Shown here: positions 25,780 through 34,360 of the stretch, one piece after another
How positions within the stretch are numbered: position 1 is the first letter of the stretch
How the letters are laid out: the number at the start of each line of letters is the position of its first letter
Assembly (NCBI RefSeq): GCF_007830355.1
Contig: NZ_VLKO01000007.1
Coordinates: 1 to 64,000, forward strand
DNA length: 64,000 nt
Source of the DNA: Flavobacterium tiangeerense
GTDB taxonomy: Bacteria; Bacteroidota; Bacteroidia; Flavobacteriales; Flavobacteriaceae
Direction: 5' to 3'
Program-made: the position numbers and the translations under genes
Notes under the pieces: model-generated
Database searches by the model: none
The model's input: only the letters and a program-made list of their open reading frames with translations
Told to the model about the DNA's origin: nothing

Positions 25780-26664
25780 TTATTTTAAAGTAAAACTAGT
25801 TTTAGAAACCAATTGATCTTTATCAAAAATATTTACGTAATAAGTTCCTTTTGGAAAATCTTTTCCTCTAACACTTTCAGTAACATCAACCGTTTTGTTT
25901 TCGTAATTGATATTTGAAATAAAACTGTAAGTCAAAGAATTATCTCCAAAGTTTTCTGTTTTCTTATCACCAATAACGTTGTTTTTACTGTCAATTACTT
26001 GAACATAATACGCTTTAGTTCCTGACTGAGCAACTTGGTTCTCAGCAATTGTATAGCTTATTCTCAAAACATCAGCTCTACTTGCTTTATCTGTTGATAT
26101 TTCTTTACCAGAGCTTTTTAATTTGAATGCAGAACCTCTTGTGTTTAACACCGTTAATTTTGCTGCTTTTTCAACCACTTTTGTCAATTCTTCATTTTGA
26201 CCAGCAAGTGCCTCGTTGTATTTTTTTGATTCACCAAGAACTACCGCTGTACTATCACGCTGAGAAGTAAGAGTGGTATTTGCCTTTTTCAAAGACTCAT
26301 TATCCGCCATCAATACTTTCATTTTACCTTGTAAAGCATTAAATTGAGTTTTGTATTTTGATAATGAAGCTACATCGCCTTTAGACTTACTTAAGTCTGT
26401 CATTAATGCTACAACTTTATCTCTCTCTAAAATAAGTTCGTCAGACATAGACGTATTCTCTGATATGGCAGCATCGTAAGTCATTTTTAACTCTTGTAAA
26501 TCTTTCATAACCGACTCTTTTTCGGTTAATGTAGTACCTAACTCTGTTTTTACCACTTCAGCATCAGAAGTGATTTTAAAAATATAGACTAAACTGCCTA
26601 CTAATAAAATAGCTAATATCGCTACAACCGCTTTAAGGCTTGAACTGCTTTTGGGATTTTCCAT
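25780..26664 (-). CDS. Membrane-anchored coiled-coil protein of unknown function
   Basis: A 294-residue protein with a single N-terminal membrane helix (about residues 9-30, VVAILAILLVGSLVYIF) and a long coiled coil (~35-175) rich in Glu, Lys, Leu, Asp and Ser, for example ELGTTLTEKESVMKDLQELKMTYD. The C-terminal ~100-residue beta domain ends in PKGTYYVNIFDKDQLVSKTSFTLK. Orientation is probably N-in, with coil and beta domain in the periplasm. I recognise no catalytic motif. Similar proteins are widespread and unnamed in flavobacteria. It is transcribed divergently from the formimidoylglutamase-family gene. Confidence 0.75.
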   Translation of the reverse strand: MENPKSSSSLKAVVAILAILLVGSLVYIFKITSDAEVVKTELGTTLTEKESVMKDLQELKMTYDAAISENTSMSDELILERDKVVALMTDLSKSKGDVASLSKYKTQFNALQGKMKVLMADNESLKKANTTLTSQRDSTAVVLGESKKYNEALAGQNEELTKVVEKAAKLTVLNTRGSAFKLKSSGKEISTDKASRADVLRISYTIAENQVAQSGTKAYYVQVIDSKNNVIGDKKTENFGDNSLTYSFISNINYENKTVDVTESVRGKDFPKGTYYVNIFDKDQLVSKTSFTLK

Positions 26665-26763
26665 TTCGAATTTAATTTTTTGTTTACAAATTTAACATTA
26701 TCTGTCCATGTACTAACGTATGTTAATGCAATTATATTATTTTTGAGAAAAAAAATTTTTCTG

Positions 26764-27810
26764 ATGGAAAAAATAATACCGTTCACAATAAAGGATCTTG
26801 CTAAAATTACAAACCACAGAAGCGGAGAGATAAAATTTGGTGAAAAAATGATCACTATCCCAAAAGATACTGACTCACTGGATTTTATAAAAAATTGCGA
26901 GGCTCGATATGTACTTTTTGGAATTCCTGAAGATATAGGTGTGCGAGCCAATTATGGCAGACCAGGAGCTGCTTCTGCTTGGGACAGCGCCATAGCTAGT
27001 ATTGCTAATATTCAACACAATAGATTTTGCAAAGGAAGTCAAATTGTAGTCTTGGGCCAACTTGACGTAGTACAGTTGATGAAAGATGTTGCTATTCTAG
27101 ATTTTAACGATATTGATGACCGTTCTAAACTAAGCCAATTGGTTTCAAAAATAGATAAAGATGTTTCCCATATTATTTTTAGCATTGTAAAATTAGGAAA
27201 AATACCTATTGTTATAGGTGGCGGGCATAATAATTCGTACGGAAACATAAAAGGAACTGCTCTTGCTAAAGGTAAACCTATAAATGCAATTAACTTTGAC
27301 GCTCATTCTGATTTTAGAATTCTAGAAGGAAGACATAGTGGAAACGGATTTTCATATGCTTTTGAAGAAGGTTTTTTAAAAAAATATTTTGTCTTTGGAT
27401 TGCATGAAAATTACACCTCAAAAAATGTATTGGATACGATAAAAAAACTAGATGATAGAGTACGATACAATACCTATGACAGCATCAGTATCAGGAGAGA
27501 AAAAGACTTTACACAAGAAATGATGCATGCCCTAGAGTTCATCAATGATGAACCGTTTGGCATCGAAATTGACTTAGATGCCATACCTAACATAGCTTGT
27601 AGTGCTATGACAATGAGCGGTTTTTCTGTAGAACAATTGCGACAGTTTATTTATTATTATGGAAAACGCCGTAATGCAGCTTACATTCACATTTGCGAAG
27701 GCGCACCTGATTTGGGTGAGGATAAAAACAATCATTTGATCGGAAAATTAATAGGGTATCTGGTAACTGATTTTATAAAAGCAAATGGTTCTTTGCTACC
27801 TATCATTTAA
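26764..27810 (+). CDS. Formimidoylglutamase-family (arginase-fold) hydrolase
   Basis: A 348-residue ureohydrolase-superfamily enzyme. I start at ATG 26764 (MEKIIPFTIKDL); the 28 earlier residues in the open frame come from AT-rich upstream DNA. The two-manganese site is visible as IGGGHNNSYG, NFDAHSDFR and EIDLDAI. Family members cleave guanidino- or formimino-compounds; with hutI 1 kb away the likely reaction is N-formimino-glutamate to glutamate plus formamide (HutG). The usual second Mn motif in arginases is DxHxD; here it is DAHSD, fitting the family. Annotation as arginase or agmatinase is possible but less likely in this context. Confidence 0.85.
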   Translation: MEKIIPFTIKDLAKITNHRSGEIKFGEKMITIPKDTDSLDFIKNCEARYVLFGIPEDIGVRANYGRPGAASAWDSAIASIANIQHNRFCKGSQIVVLGQLDVVQLMKDVAILDFNDIDDRSKLSQLVSKIDKDVSHIIFSIVKLGKIPIVIGGGHNNSYGNIKGTALAKGKPINAINFDAHSDFRILEGRHSGNGFSYAFEEGFLKKYFVFGLHENYTSKNVLDTIKKLDDRVRYNTYDSISIRREKDFTQEMMHALEFINDEPFGIEIDLDAIPNIACSAMTMSGFSVEQLRQFIYYYGKRRNAAYIHICEGAPDLGEDKNNHLIGKLIGYLVTDFIKANGSLLPII

Positions 27811-27858
27811 TAAAGCAACCTTTAATTTTTAGAAAAAAGTAACCAAAAATATAAATAC

Positions 27859-27866
27859 TATCTTTG
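27859..27866 (+). promoter_or_regulatory. -7 element of the XRE-family gene
   Basis: TATCTTTG matches TAnnTTTG, 52 bases before the ATG at 27918. No clear TTTG box at -33 is seen, so activity is uncertain. Confidence 0.45.
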
Positions 27867-27917
27867 CAGGACTGTTTATACACTAATACAGGTCAATTAA
27901 TTCGCAAAAAAATAATT

Positions 27918-28235
27918 ATGAATGGATTAGATGTAACAAAAATTAGAAAAGATTTAAAATTAACTCAAGAGGAGTTTGGCAAACTAATTGGAGTTGACAA
28001 GAGAACTATCATTAATTATGAGCAAGGAAAGGTTATTCCCAAAACCAAAGTCAGTCTTTTGGAATTAATGCTTGCAAATGGATCAGCAAATACCACTCCA
28101 TTAGGCCATGCAAAAAAAGAAGTTGTTCCTGTTGTAAATAACAATAACCTCGTCGATGATATAGAAGTTCTAAAAGACCACATACAAACGCTAAAAGAAT
28201 TTCTTATTGAGAAAACTAAAGTTGCTGAAATGTAA
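27918..28235 (+). CDS. XRE-family DNA-binding protein with C-terminal coiled coil, apparently cut short by a stop codon
   Basis: As read, 105 residues: an N-terminal Cro/C1-type helix-turn-helix (TKIRKDLKLTQEEFGKLIGVDKRTIINYEQGK, residues ~5-37), a linker with repeated Asn, and the start of a leucine-zipper-like coil (VDDIEVLKDHIQTLKEFLIEKTKVAEM). A TAA at 28233-28235 then ends the frame. The same frame continues for another 20 sense codons (NENNILKERIRFLESNNDD), in heptad register, to a TAG at 28296-28298. I place the start at ATG 27918 rather than upstream because the HTH domain follows directly. Target genes are unknown. Confidence 0.85.
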   Translation: MNGLDVTKIRKDLKLTQEEFGKLIGVDKRTIINYEQGKVIPKTKVSLLELMLANGSANTTPLGHAKKEVVPVVNNNNLVDDIEVLKDHIQTLKEFLIEKTKVAEM

Positions 28236-28298
28236 CTGAATGAGAATAATATCCTCAAAGAGAGGATCCGATTTTTAGAGTCAAACAACGATGATTAG
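28236..28298 (+). pseudogene. In-frame continuation of the XRE gene after its TAA
   Basis: Twenty codons in the same frame as the upstream gene encode LNENNILKERIRFLESNNDD, a clear continuation of the coiled coil, and end at TAG. Either the TAA is a recent nonsense mutation (or a base-call error) in a longer gene of 125 residues, or readthrough occurs. The sequence alone does not decide. Confidence 0.6.
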
Positions 28299-28424
28299 AG
28301 CAGATTTTTAAAGTGTATTTTTTTTACACAATTTTCACACCAAAACACTAAATACTCATACTTAATAAAAATACTAACTCTTGTTTTAAAAGGAATTAAT
28401 ATTTTTAAAATACCAATCAAAATT

Positions 28425-29678
28425 ATGTTATTCGAAGAGTTATCATTATCAAAAAGCATACAAAAAGCCGTTTTTGAAGAAGGTTATTTAAACCCAACTC
28501 CCATTCAAGAACAATCTATTCCAATAGTTTTATCTGGACGCGACTTAATAGGGTGTGCACAAACTGGAACTGGAAAAACTGCTGCATTTGCAATTCCTAT
28601 TATTCACCAGCTGCATCGAATTGTGGGGTCTTCAAAAAAAGCCAAACAAATTCGTGCTCTTGTTGTGACCCCTACGCGCGAGCTTGCCGTGCAAATAGGC
28701 CAAAGCTTTGAAACGTATGCCAAATATACTAATCTAACTCAGCTAACCATTTTTGGAGGTGTTTCTCAAAATCCACAAGTAGATACTTTAAAAAACGGTA
28801 TCGATATTTTGATAGCTACACCAGGAAGATTACTGGATTTACACAAACAAGGGTTTATTGACTTAGATCATCTTCACACATTAGTTCTTGACGAAGCAGA
28901 TCAAATGCTTGATATGGGTTTTGTGAATGATGTCAAAAAAATAGTAAAGCTTACGCCAAAAAACAGACAAACTTTGTTTTTTTCGGCTACGATGCCAATT
29001 GCCATTCGAGAACTTGCTGAAATGTTTTTAACAGATCCTGAAACAGTAACCGTTTCACCTGTTTCCTCAACCGCCGAAAATGTGGAGCAAAGAGTATACT
29101 TTGTAGAAAAAGGGGAAAAAAGAAATTTATTATACCACTTAATCAAGAACGAAAACCTGACTGATGTATTGGTTTTCTCTAGAACAAAACATGGTGCAGA
29201 TAATGTGGTCAAAGCGTTGCGCAAAAACAATATTCCTGCCGAAGCCATACATGGAGACAAGTCACAAAATGCAAGACAGCGCGTTCTTGATGCTTTTAAA
29301 AATAAAGAAATTGGTGTTCTTGTTGCTACTGATATTGCTGCAAGAGGAATTGATATTGATCAACTTCCAGTAGTAATTAATTTTGACTTACCAAACATTC
29401 CAGAAACCTACGTGCATCGTATAGGGAGAACAGGTCGCGCTGGTAATGGCGGAATTGCCATTTCCTTTTGCAGTAAAGACGAACATACGTATTGGAAAGA
29501 AATTCAAAAACTGATAAAAGTAGATGTTAAAACTGTTAATGATCACTCGTTTCATTGGCACTCTGGAAGCCCTGAGTCGGCACCCGCATCACAACAAAAA
29601 AATTCCAATAGAAGCGGTGGAGCACATAAATCAAGAAAATCAGCTACATCAAAACAAAATAAAAAACGCTGGTACTAG
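28425..29678 (+). CDS. DEAD-box RNA helicase, RhlE-like
   Basis: A 417-residue ATP-dependent RNA helicase with the motifs in order: Q motif (NPTPIQEQSIP), I (AQTGTGKTAA), Ia (PTRELAVQ), Ib (TPGRLLD), II (LDEADQMLDMGF), III (FSATMP), IV (LVFSRTKHGAD), V (ATDIAARGIDI) and VI (HRIGRTGRAG). A short basic Ser/Lys/Asn-rich tail (SNRSGGAHKSRKSATSKQNKKRWY) probably adds RNA binding. This RhlE-like type works in ribosome assembly and mRNA turnover, often under cold conditions. It has its own terminator. The 190 bases upstream hold the XRE continuation and no other gene. Confidence 0.94.
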   Translation: MLFEELSLSKSIQKAVFEEGYLNPTPIQEQSIPIVLSGRDLIGCAQTGTGKTAAFAIPIIHQLHRIVGSSKKAKQIRALVVTPTRELAVQIGQSFETYAKYTNLTQLTIFGGVSQNPQVDTLKNGIDILIATPGRLLDLHKQGFIDLDHLHTLVLDEADQMLDMGFVNDVKKIVKLTPKNRQTLFFSATMPIAIRELAEMFLTDPETVTVSPVSSTAENVEQRVYFVEKGEKRNLLYHLIKNENLTDVLVFSRTKHGADNVVKALRKNNIPAEAIHGDKSQNARQRVLDAFKNKEIGVLVATDIAARGIDIDQLPVVINFDLPNIPETYVHRIGRTGRAGNGGIAISFCSKDEHTYWKEIQKLIKVDVKTVNDHSFHWHSGSPESAPASQQKNSNRSGGAHKSRKSATSKQNKKRWY

Positions 29679-29698
29679 GTAATTGCAACAACTTAAAA

Positions 29699-29734
29699 CA
29701 AAAAAAGCAGTAAAAATTTTTACTGCTTTTTTTT
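29699..29734. terminator. Bidirectional terminator between the helicase and symporter genes
   Basis: AAAAAAAGCAGTAAAAA and TTTTTACTGCTTTTTTT pair nearly without a loop, with A and T runs on both sides. It serves the convergent genes ending at 29678 and 29754. Confidence 0.9.
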
Positions 29735-29753
29735 ATATCAATAAGTGAACTTA

Positions 29754-31031
29754 CTATAAAGAAACCACTTCATCAGCATCATCACTTCCCTCCCATTTCC
29801 CTACTACAGAAGTTGCTAAAGCGTTTCCTAAAACGTTAGTCGCACTCCTAAACATATCACAAAAATGATCAATTGGTAAAATTAGAGCAATTCCCTCAAT
29901 AGGAATATCAAACATTCCGCAAGTTGCGGCAACTACTACTAAACTGGCTCTTGGCACACCAGCAATACCTTTACTAGTAAGCATTAAAACTAACAACATC
30001 GTCATTTGAGTTCCTAACGATAAATCTATACCATACGCTTGCGCAATAAATATACTGGCAAATGTCATGTACATCATACTTCCGTCAAGATTAAAAGAAT
30101 ATCCTAATGGCAACATAAAAGATACGATTCTGTCTTTTACTCCAAAGCGTTCTAACTCCTCTGTAAGTTTTGGAAAAACAGCTTCACTACTAGTTGTTCC
30201 AAAGGCAATTATTAACGGACTCACGATGCGTTTTAACAACACAGTCATTCTTCCTTTAAGAAAAATATACCCTACAACTCCTAAAACGATCCATAAAGAA
30301 GAAATACCAATCAAAAAAGAACCAAAGAACTTGAAATAGGTAATGGCTAATTCTTGAAAATCACGCACTGCAAATACTCCTGCAATGGCTCCAAATACAC
30401 CAATAGGTGCAAACTTCATTACAAAGTTTACCATTTTTAAAACAATATGTGATATTTTGTCAAATGCTGTAATCACTGGCTTAACGTGATCCCCTAATGA
30501 AGCAGCCGCTAATCCAAAAAAGATCGAGAAAATTACAATCTGTAAAATTTCATTCGTAGCCATCGCTTCAAAAATACTTTTAGGAACGATATGTTCTATA
30601 AAATTATCGAATGATATGTTTTGTGTTTTTGCAGTCACTTCTGATACTGCCGCTAAATCTACATTGGATAAATTAAGTCCTATTCCTGGTTTCAAAACGT
30701 TCACAAAAAACATTCCAAGCAACAATGAAATAAAAGAAGCTGTAAAAAACCAAGCCATCGCTTTACCACCTATTCTTCCAACAGCCTTAATATCTCCTAA
30801 TTTTGCAATACCCACAACAAGGGTTGTAAATACTAAAGGCGAAATAATCATTTGAACCAAACGAATGAAAACTGTAGCCAAAATTTTAATTTTACTACTA
30901 AAATTTTGTGCATCTTCTGGAGTTATACTATTATGTATTATAATTCCTAATACGGCTCCAAGAACCATTGCTATCAATATTTGCCCGGTTAATCCTGAAA
31001 AAAATGAAGTCTTTTTTGTAGTATGATCCAT
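29754..31031 (-). CDS. Dicarboxylate/amino acid:cation symporter (DAACS family)
   Basis: A 425-residue inner-membrane secondary transporter (GltP/DctA type) taking up C4-dicarboxylates or acidic amino acids with Na+ or H+. The serine-rich FGTTSSEAVFPKLTEEL re-entrant loop (HP1), the PLGYSFNLDGSMMYMTFASIFIAQAYG helix with the NMDGT-like motif, and the GIAGVPRASLVVVAATCGMF loop (HP2) are clear. I choose ATG 31031 (MDHTTKKTSFFSGL); the longer frame from 31088 adds 19 residues without membrane character. Glutamate, aspartate and succinate cannot be separated by inspection. It is encoded by a single gene. Confidence 0.92.
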   Translation of the reverse strand: MDHTTKKTSFFSGLTGQILIAMVLGAVLGIIIHNSITPEDAQNFSSKIKILATVFIRLVQMIISPLVFTTLVVGIAKLGDIKAVGRIGGKAMAWFFTASFISLLLGMFFVNVLKPGIGLNLSNVDLAAVSEVTAKTQNISFDNFIEHIVPKSIFEAMATNEILQIVIFSIFFGLAAASLGDHVKPVITAFDKISHIVLKMVNFVMKFAPIGVFGAIAGVFAVRDFQELAITYFKFFGSFLIGISSLWIVLGVVGYIFLKGRMTVLLKRIVSPLIIAFGTTSSEAVFPKLTEELERFGVKDRIVSFMLPLGYSFNLDGSMMYMTFASIFIAQAYGIDLSLGTQMTMLLVLMLTSKGIAGVPRASLVVVAATCGMFDIPIEGIALILPIDHFCDMFRSATNVLGNALATSVVGKWEGSDDADEVVSL

Positions 31032-31135
31032 TAAATTATTTTTAATTACTTGATATTTAGTTACATTATATTTAGCATAATAATTCATATTTCATGAAAT
31101 AATAAGCTCTTTTTTTTCAATTTATTAAGTTTGCT

Positions 31136-32194
31136 TTAGTACGTTTTATTTATCAAATAAAAGTCTGCCAAAACAATTGCAGCCATTGCTTCTACTATAG
31201 GCACTGCGCGCGGCACAACGCAAGGGTCATGACGACCTTTTCCTGTCATGGCAGTTATATTTCCTTGATTATCTAAAGATTCTTGCTCTTTCATGATTGT
31301 GGCAACAGGCTTAAAAGCAACTCTAAAATAGATATCCATACCATTGCTGATACCGCCTTGAATTCCTCCTGAAAGATTGGTTTTTGTGGTTCCATCAGTA
31401 TTGTACAAGTCATTGTGCTCGCTACCTTTCATTTTTGCTCCTTCAAAACCACTACCAAATTCAAAACCCTTCACCGCATTAATTGATAACATAGCTTTAC
31501 CTAACTCGGCATGTAATTTATCAAAAACAGGTTCGCCTAAACCCACAGGAACGTTTTGAATAACACAAGATACCACACCTCCTACTGTATCCCCTTCTTT
31601 ACGGATGCCACGAATGTAGTCCTCCATAATAACTGCAGCTTGCTCATCTGGGCAACGTACCGGATTGCTTTCAATTTTGGAAAAATCCAATTCTTGATAA
31701 TGCTTTTCCAAAACGATAGGCCCTACTTGAGAAACGTAAGCATTAATTTTTATTTCAGATAAGACTTGTTTGGCAATAGCACCAGCAACAACTCTAGAAG
31801 CCGTTTCACGTGCAGAACTTCTTCCACCTCCACGATAATCGCGTACACCATATTTCTTTTCATAAACGTAATCAGCATGGCTAGGCCTATAATTATCTTT
31901 TATATGAGAATAATCGTCCGATTTTTGGTTGGTATTTGGAATAACAAAACCAATAGGCGTACCAGTAGTTTTACCTTCAAAAATTCCGGATAAGAACTGC
32001 ACAGCATCTGGTTCTTTACGTTGGGTAACAATAGCCGACTGCCCTGGTTTCCTTCGAGACATTTCAAATTGTATAGCATCTAAATCTAAAGTAATACCAG
32101 AAGGGCAACCATCAATTATACCACCCAATGCATCACCATGAGACTCTCCAAATGTTGTGATTTTAAACAATGTTCCAAAACTATTTCCTGCCAT
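31136..32194 (-). CDS. aroC: Chorismate synthase
   Basis: The last step of the shikimate pathway: EPSP to chorismate, needing reduced FMN. The product has 352 residues. Motifs: [27 protein letters not shown] at the N terminus (signature 1), [32 protein letters not shown] (signature 2), and the C-terminal [23 protein letters not shown] (signature 3). It is apparently transcribed alone; no other aro gene is adjacent. The upstream region (32195-32380) is AT-rich and shared with the divergent metallophosphoesterase gene. Confidence 0.97.
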   Translation of the reverse strand: MAGNSFGTLFKITTFGESHGDALGGIIDGCPSGITLDLDAIQFEMSRRKPGQSAIVTQRKEPDAVQFLSGIFEGKTTGTPIGFVIPNTNQKSDDYSHIKDNYRPSHADYVYEKKYGVRDYRGGGRSSARETASRVVAGAIAKQVLSEIKINAYVSQVGPIVLEKHYQELDFSKIESNPVRCPDEQAAVIMEDYIRGIRKEGDTVGGVVSCVIQNVPVGLGEPVFDKLHAELGKAMLSINAVKGFEFGSGFEGAKMKGSEHNDLYNTDGTTKTNLSGGIQGGISNGMDIYFRVAFKPVATIMKEQESLDNQGNITAMTGKGRHDPCVVPRAVPIVEAMAAIVLADFYLINKTY

Positions 32195-32380
32195 TTCATT
32201 TTGATTTTGAACAAAAGTACCATTTTACTTCAAAGTTCAAAAGTTTAGTGTTTAAAGTTTTAAGCAAGTTCTTAGATTTATTGTTATTAAATTAATATTG
32301 TATCGCTAATCTTAACTTTTAATTCAATGTTACTTAATTTATTTTTAATTGTTTTGTTAAACTTCAAAAAATAAAAAACC

Positions 32381-33223
32381 TTGAAAAAAAGAAAAGTAGA
32401 AGTGGTTGTCATATCCGATGTGCATTTGGGCACCTTTGGTAGTCATGCCAAGGAACTCCTTAATTATTTATCCTCTATTAAACCTAAAATACTAATTCTA
32501 AATGGAGATATTGTTGATATCTGGCAGTTTAGAAAATCCTATTTCCCAAAATCACATTTAAAGGTTATTCAAAAAATCATCAGTTTTGCTTCAAAAGGGA
32601 CAAAGGTGTACTACATTACCGGAAATCATGATGAAATGTTACGCAAGTTCAGTGACATCTCATTGGGTAATTTTGCATTGGTAGATAAACTCATTTTAAC
32701 ATTAGATTCAAAAAAATTATGGGTTTTCCATGGGGATGTATTTGATGCCTCGGTGCAACACTCTAAATGGATTGCAAAATTAGGCGGTTTAGGCTATGAT
32801 TATCTTATTTTGATCAATCGGTTTGCAAATTGGTGTTTAAAAAAACTAGGGAAAGAGCCGTATTCGTTTAGTAAAAAAATAAAAGCTAGTGTAAAAAAGG
32901 CGGTAAAACACATTTCTGATTTTGAGAAAACTGCAACTGAATTAGCCATTGAAAAAAAATACGATTACGTTATTTGCGGACATATTCACGAACCAAAAAT
33001 CATCAAAAAAGAAACCAAAAGTGGCTCTACACTCTATCTAAATTCTGGAGATTGGATAGAAAACCTAACATCTCTTGAATACAATAATAAAAGGTGGAAA
33101 TTATTTCATTATAGTGAGATGAATTTTGAGGAAGATGATAATCTTTTTGAGATGGAGGACCTCATAGAGACTCAATCTATTGCGAATAAAAAAATATTTG
33201 TAAAGCAAAATTTGGTTAAATAG
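32381..33223 (+). CDS. Metallophosphoesterase, UDP-2,3-diacylglucosamine diphosphatase-like
   Basis: A 280-residue calcineurin-like phosphoesterase with the full metal-site series DVHLG, NGDIVDIW, GNHDE, FHGDVFD and CGHIHEP. The YFPKSHLKVIQK and NRFANWCLKKLGKEPYS stretches resemble the LpxH-like proteins of Bacteroidota, in which the family may hydrolyse UDP-2,3-diacylglucosamine in lipid A synthesis; that function is inferred. The start codon is TTG at 32381 (no ATG precedes the conserved VVVISDVHLG), giving MKKRKVEVVVISDVHLG, a normal family start. Transcribed alone. Confidence 0.87.
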   Translation: MKKRKVEVVVISDVHLGTFGSHAKELLNYLSSIKPKILILNGDIVDIWQFRKSYFPKSHLKVIQKIISFASKGTKVYYITGNHDEMLRKFSDISLGNFALVDKLILTLDSKKLWVFHGDVFDASVQHSKWIAKLGGLGYDYLILINRFANWCLKKLGKEPYSFSKKIKASVKKAVKHISDFEKTATELAIEKKYDYVICGHIHEPKIIKKETKSGSTLYLNSGDWIENLTSLEYNNKRWKLFHYSEMNFEEDDNLFEMEDLIETQSIANKKIFVKQNLVK

Positions 33224-33307
33224 CACATTAAGACCCTAAAATAACTTGATGTGTAAATTATGTAACTTTTACATAAAATTTTACAACGCAATTAACAAGT
33301 AAATAAA

Positions 33308-33315
33308 TAAATTTG
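33308..33315 (+). promoter_or_regulatory. -7 element of the small barrel protein gene
   Basis: TAAATTTG fits TAnnTTTG, 24 bases before the ATG at 33339. No good -33 box is visible. Confidence 0.35.
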
Positions 33316-33338
33316 CTAAATAATTAAAACAAACAAAA

Positions 33339-33845
33339 ATGAAAAAGATTATTTTATCTGCTGTAATGCTAGTAGCATTATCATTTACAGCACAAGCACA
33401 AGATATTTCAAAAAACGCTTTAGGTCTTCGTTTAGGAGATAGTGATGGTTTTGGTGGAGAAATTTCATACCAAAGAGGTCTTGGCGACAACAACCGTTTA
33501 GAATTAGATTTAGGTTTTAGAAACAGCAATAACGTTGATGCTTTTAAACTTACAGGTTTATACCAATGGGTTTGGAACATTGACGGTGGTTTCAACTGGT
33601 ATGCTGGTGTAGGTGGTGGATTAGGAAGCTGGAGTTATGATAATAATTTCAATAATAACAATAACATCGATGATAGCGGTACATTTGCTTTTGTTGCTGG
33701 AAATTTAGGTCTTGAATATAACTTTAAAGAAGCTCCTATTCAATTAGGTCTTGATATTAGACCAGAACTTTACTTTAATTCTGATAATTTTAGAGACGAT
33801 AGTTTTGCTCCAGATTTAGCATTAAGTATTAGATACAGATTCTAA
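33339..33845 (+). CDS. Small outer-membrane beta-barrel protein
   Basis: A 168-residue protein with a standard signal peptide (MKKIILSAVMLVALSFTAQAQ). The mature part is a series of amphipathic strands with aromatic and glycine residues (LGLRLGDSDGFGGEISYQRGL, RLELDLGFRNS, LTGLYQWVWN, FNWYAGVGGGLGSW, LGLEYNF, ALSIRYRF), closing with a C-terminal Phe as for BAM substrates. The product is probably an 8-strand barrel of the OmpW/OprF-like type. An Asn-rich loop (YDNNFNNNNNIDDSG) lies near residue 105. Function unknown. It has a strong terminator with a UUCG tetraloop. Confidence 0.82.
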   Translation: MKKIILSAVMLVALSFTAQAQDISKNALGLRLGDSDGFGGEISYQRGLGDNNRLELDLGFRNSNNVDAFKLTGLYQWVWNIDGGFNWYAGVGGGLGSWSYDNNFNNNNNIDDSGTFAFVAGNLGLEYNFKEAPIQLGLDIRPELYFNSDNFRDDSFAPDLALSIRYRF

Positions 33846-33858
33846 TCAACAGATTCAT

Positions 33859-33899
33859 AAAAAAAGAGGCTATTTATTCGTAAATAGCCTCTTTTTTTT
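33859..33899. terminator. Bidirectional terminator with UUCG tetraloop
   Basis: A perfect 18-bp stem (33859-33876 with 33881-33898) closed by TTCG, A-rich on one side and T-rich on the other. It serves the barrel gene (plus) and overlaps the 3' end of the PrcB-like gene (minus, stop at 33898). Confidence 0.92.
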
Positions 33900-34326
33900 A
33901 TTGAAAAATGATTTCTTTTTTCGAGTTAATCTTCACCACACAAAAAGGGTTTGTCAAGGCTTGTGTAACCATTCCGCCTGGCTCAGGTGCCATTTCTTTT
34001 ACCTTAATTATAATTTGAGTAGGTGTTTCTACTACGCTCTCAACATTTATACTGTAACCGCCACTTGTTTTTTGACCCATATTGAGAATCACAAAATTCG
34101 AGTTTTGTAAATCCGAAGGTTTAATGCTGTTTTTAAGATTTTCATCTTTTTGAAGCATTTTTATTTCATTTGGCTCTGATAAAATTTCATAAAACCGAAT
34201 AGCAGCACCTCCATAAGTCTGTTCTGTTAGTACTTCATATAACTTTTTTGAATCAGCTATTGCTGGCTTACCCGTTTTACATGAAAACAAACTTATCATC
34301 ATAACACCCATTACTATTTTATTCAT
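33898..34326 (-). CDS. PrcB-domain lipoprotein
   Basis: A 142-residue protein. The signal peptide with lipobox (VMMISLFSC, Cys 16) makes it a lipoprotein. The C-terminal ~60 residues (NMGQKTSGGYSINVESVVETPTQIIIKVKEMAPEPGGMVTQALTNPFCVVKI) match the PrcB_C domain, named after a Treponema protease-complex subunit; its role elsewhere is not known. No protease gene is adjacent. The stop codon lies inside the bidirectional terminator, so this gene and the barrel gene are very tightly convergent. Confidence 0.85.
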   Translation of the reverse strand: MNKIVMGVMMISLFSCKTGKPAIADSKKLYEVLTEQTYGGAAIRFYEILSEPNEIKMLQKDENLKNSIKPSDLQNSNFVILNMGQKTSGGYSINVESVVETPTQIIIKVKEMAPEPGGMVTQALTNPFCVVKINSKKEIIFQ

Positions 34327-34360
34327 GTTTTAAAAATTTAGATTTCCAATACCACTTTGA

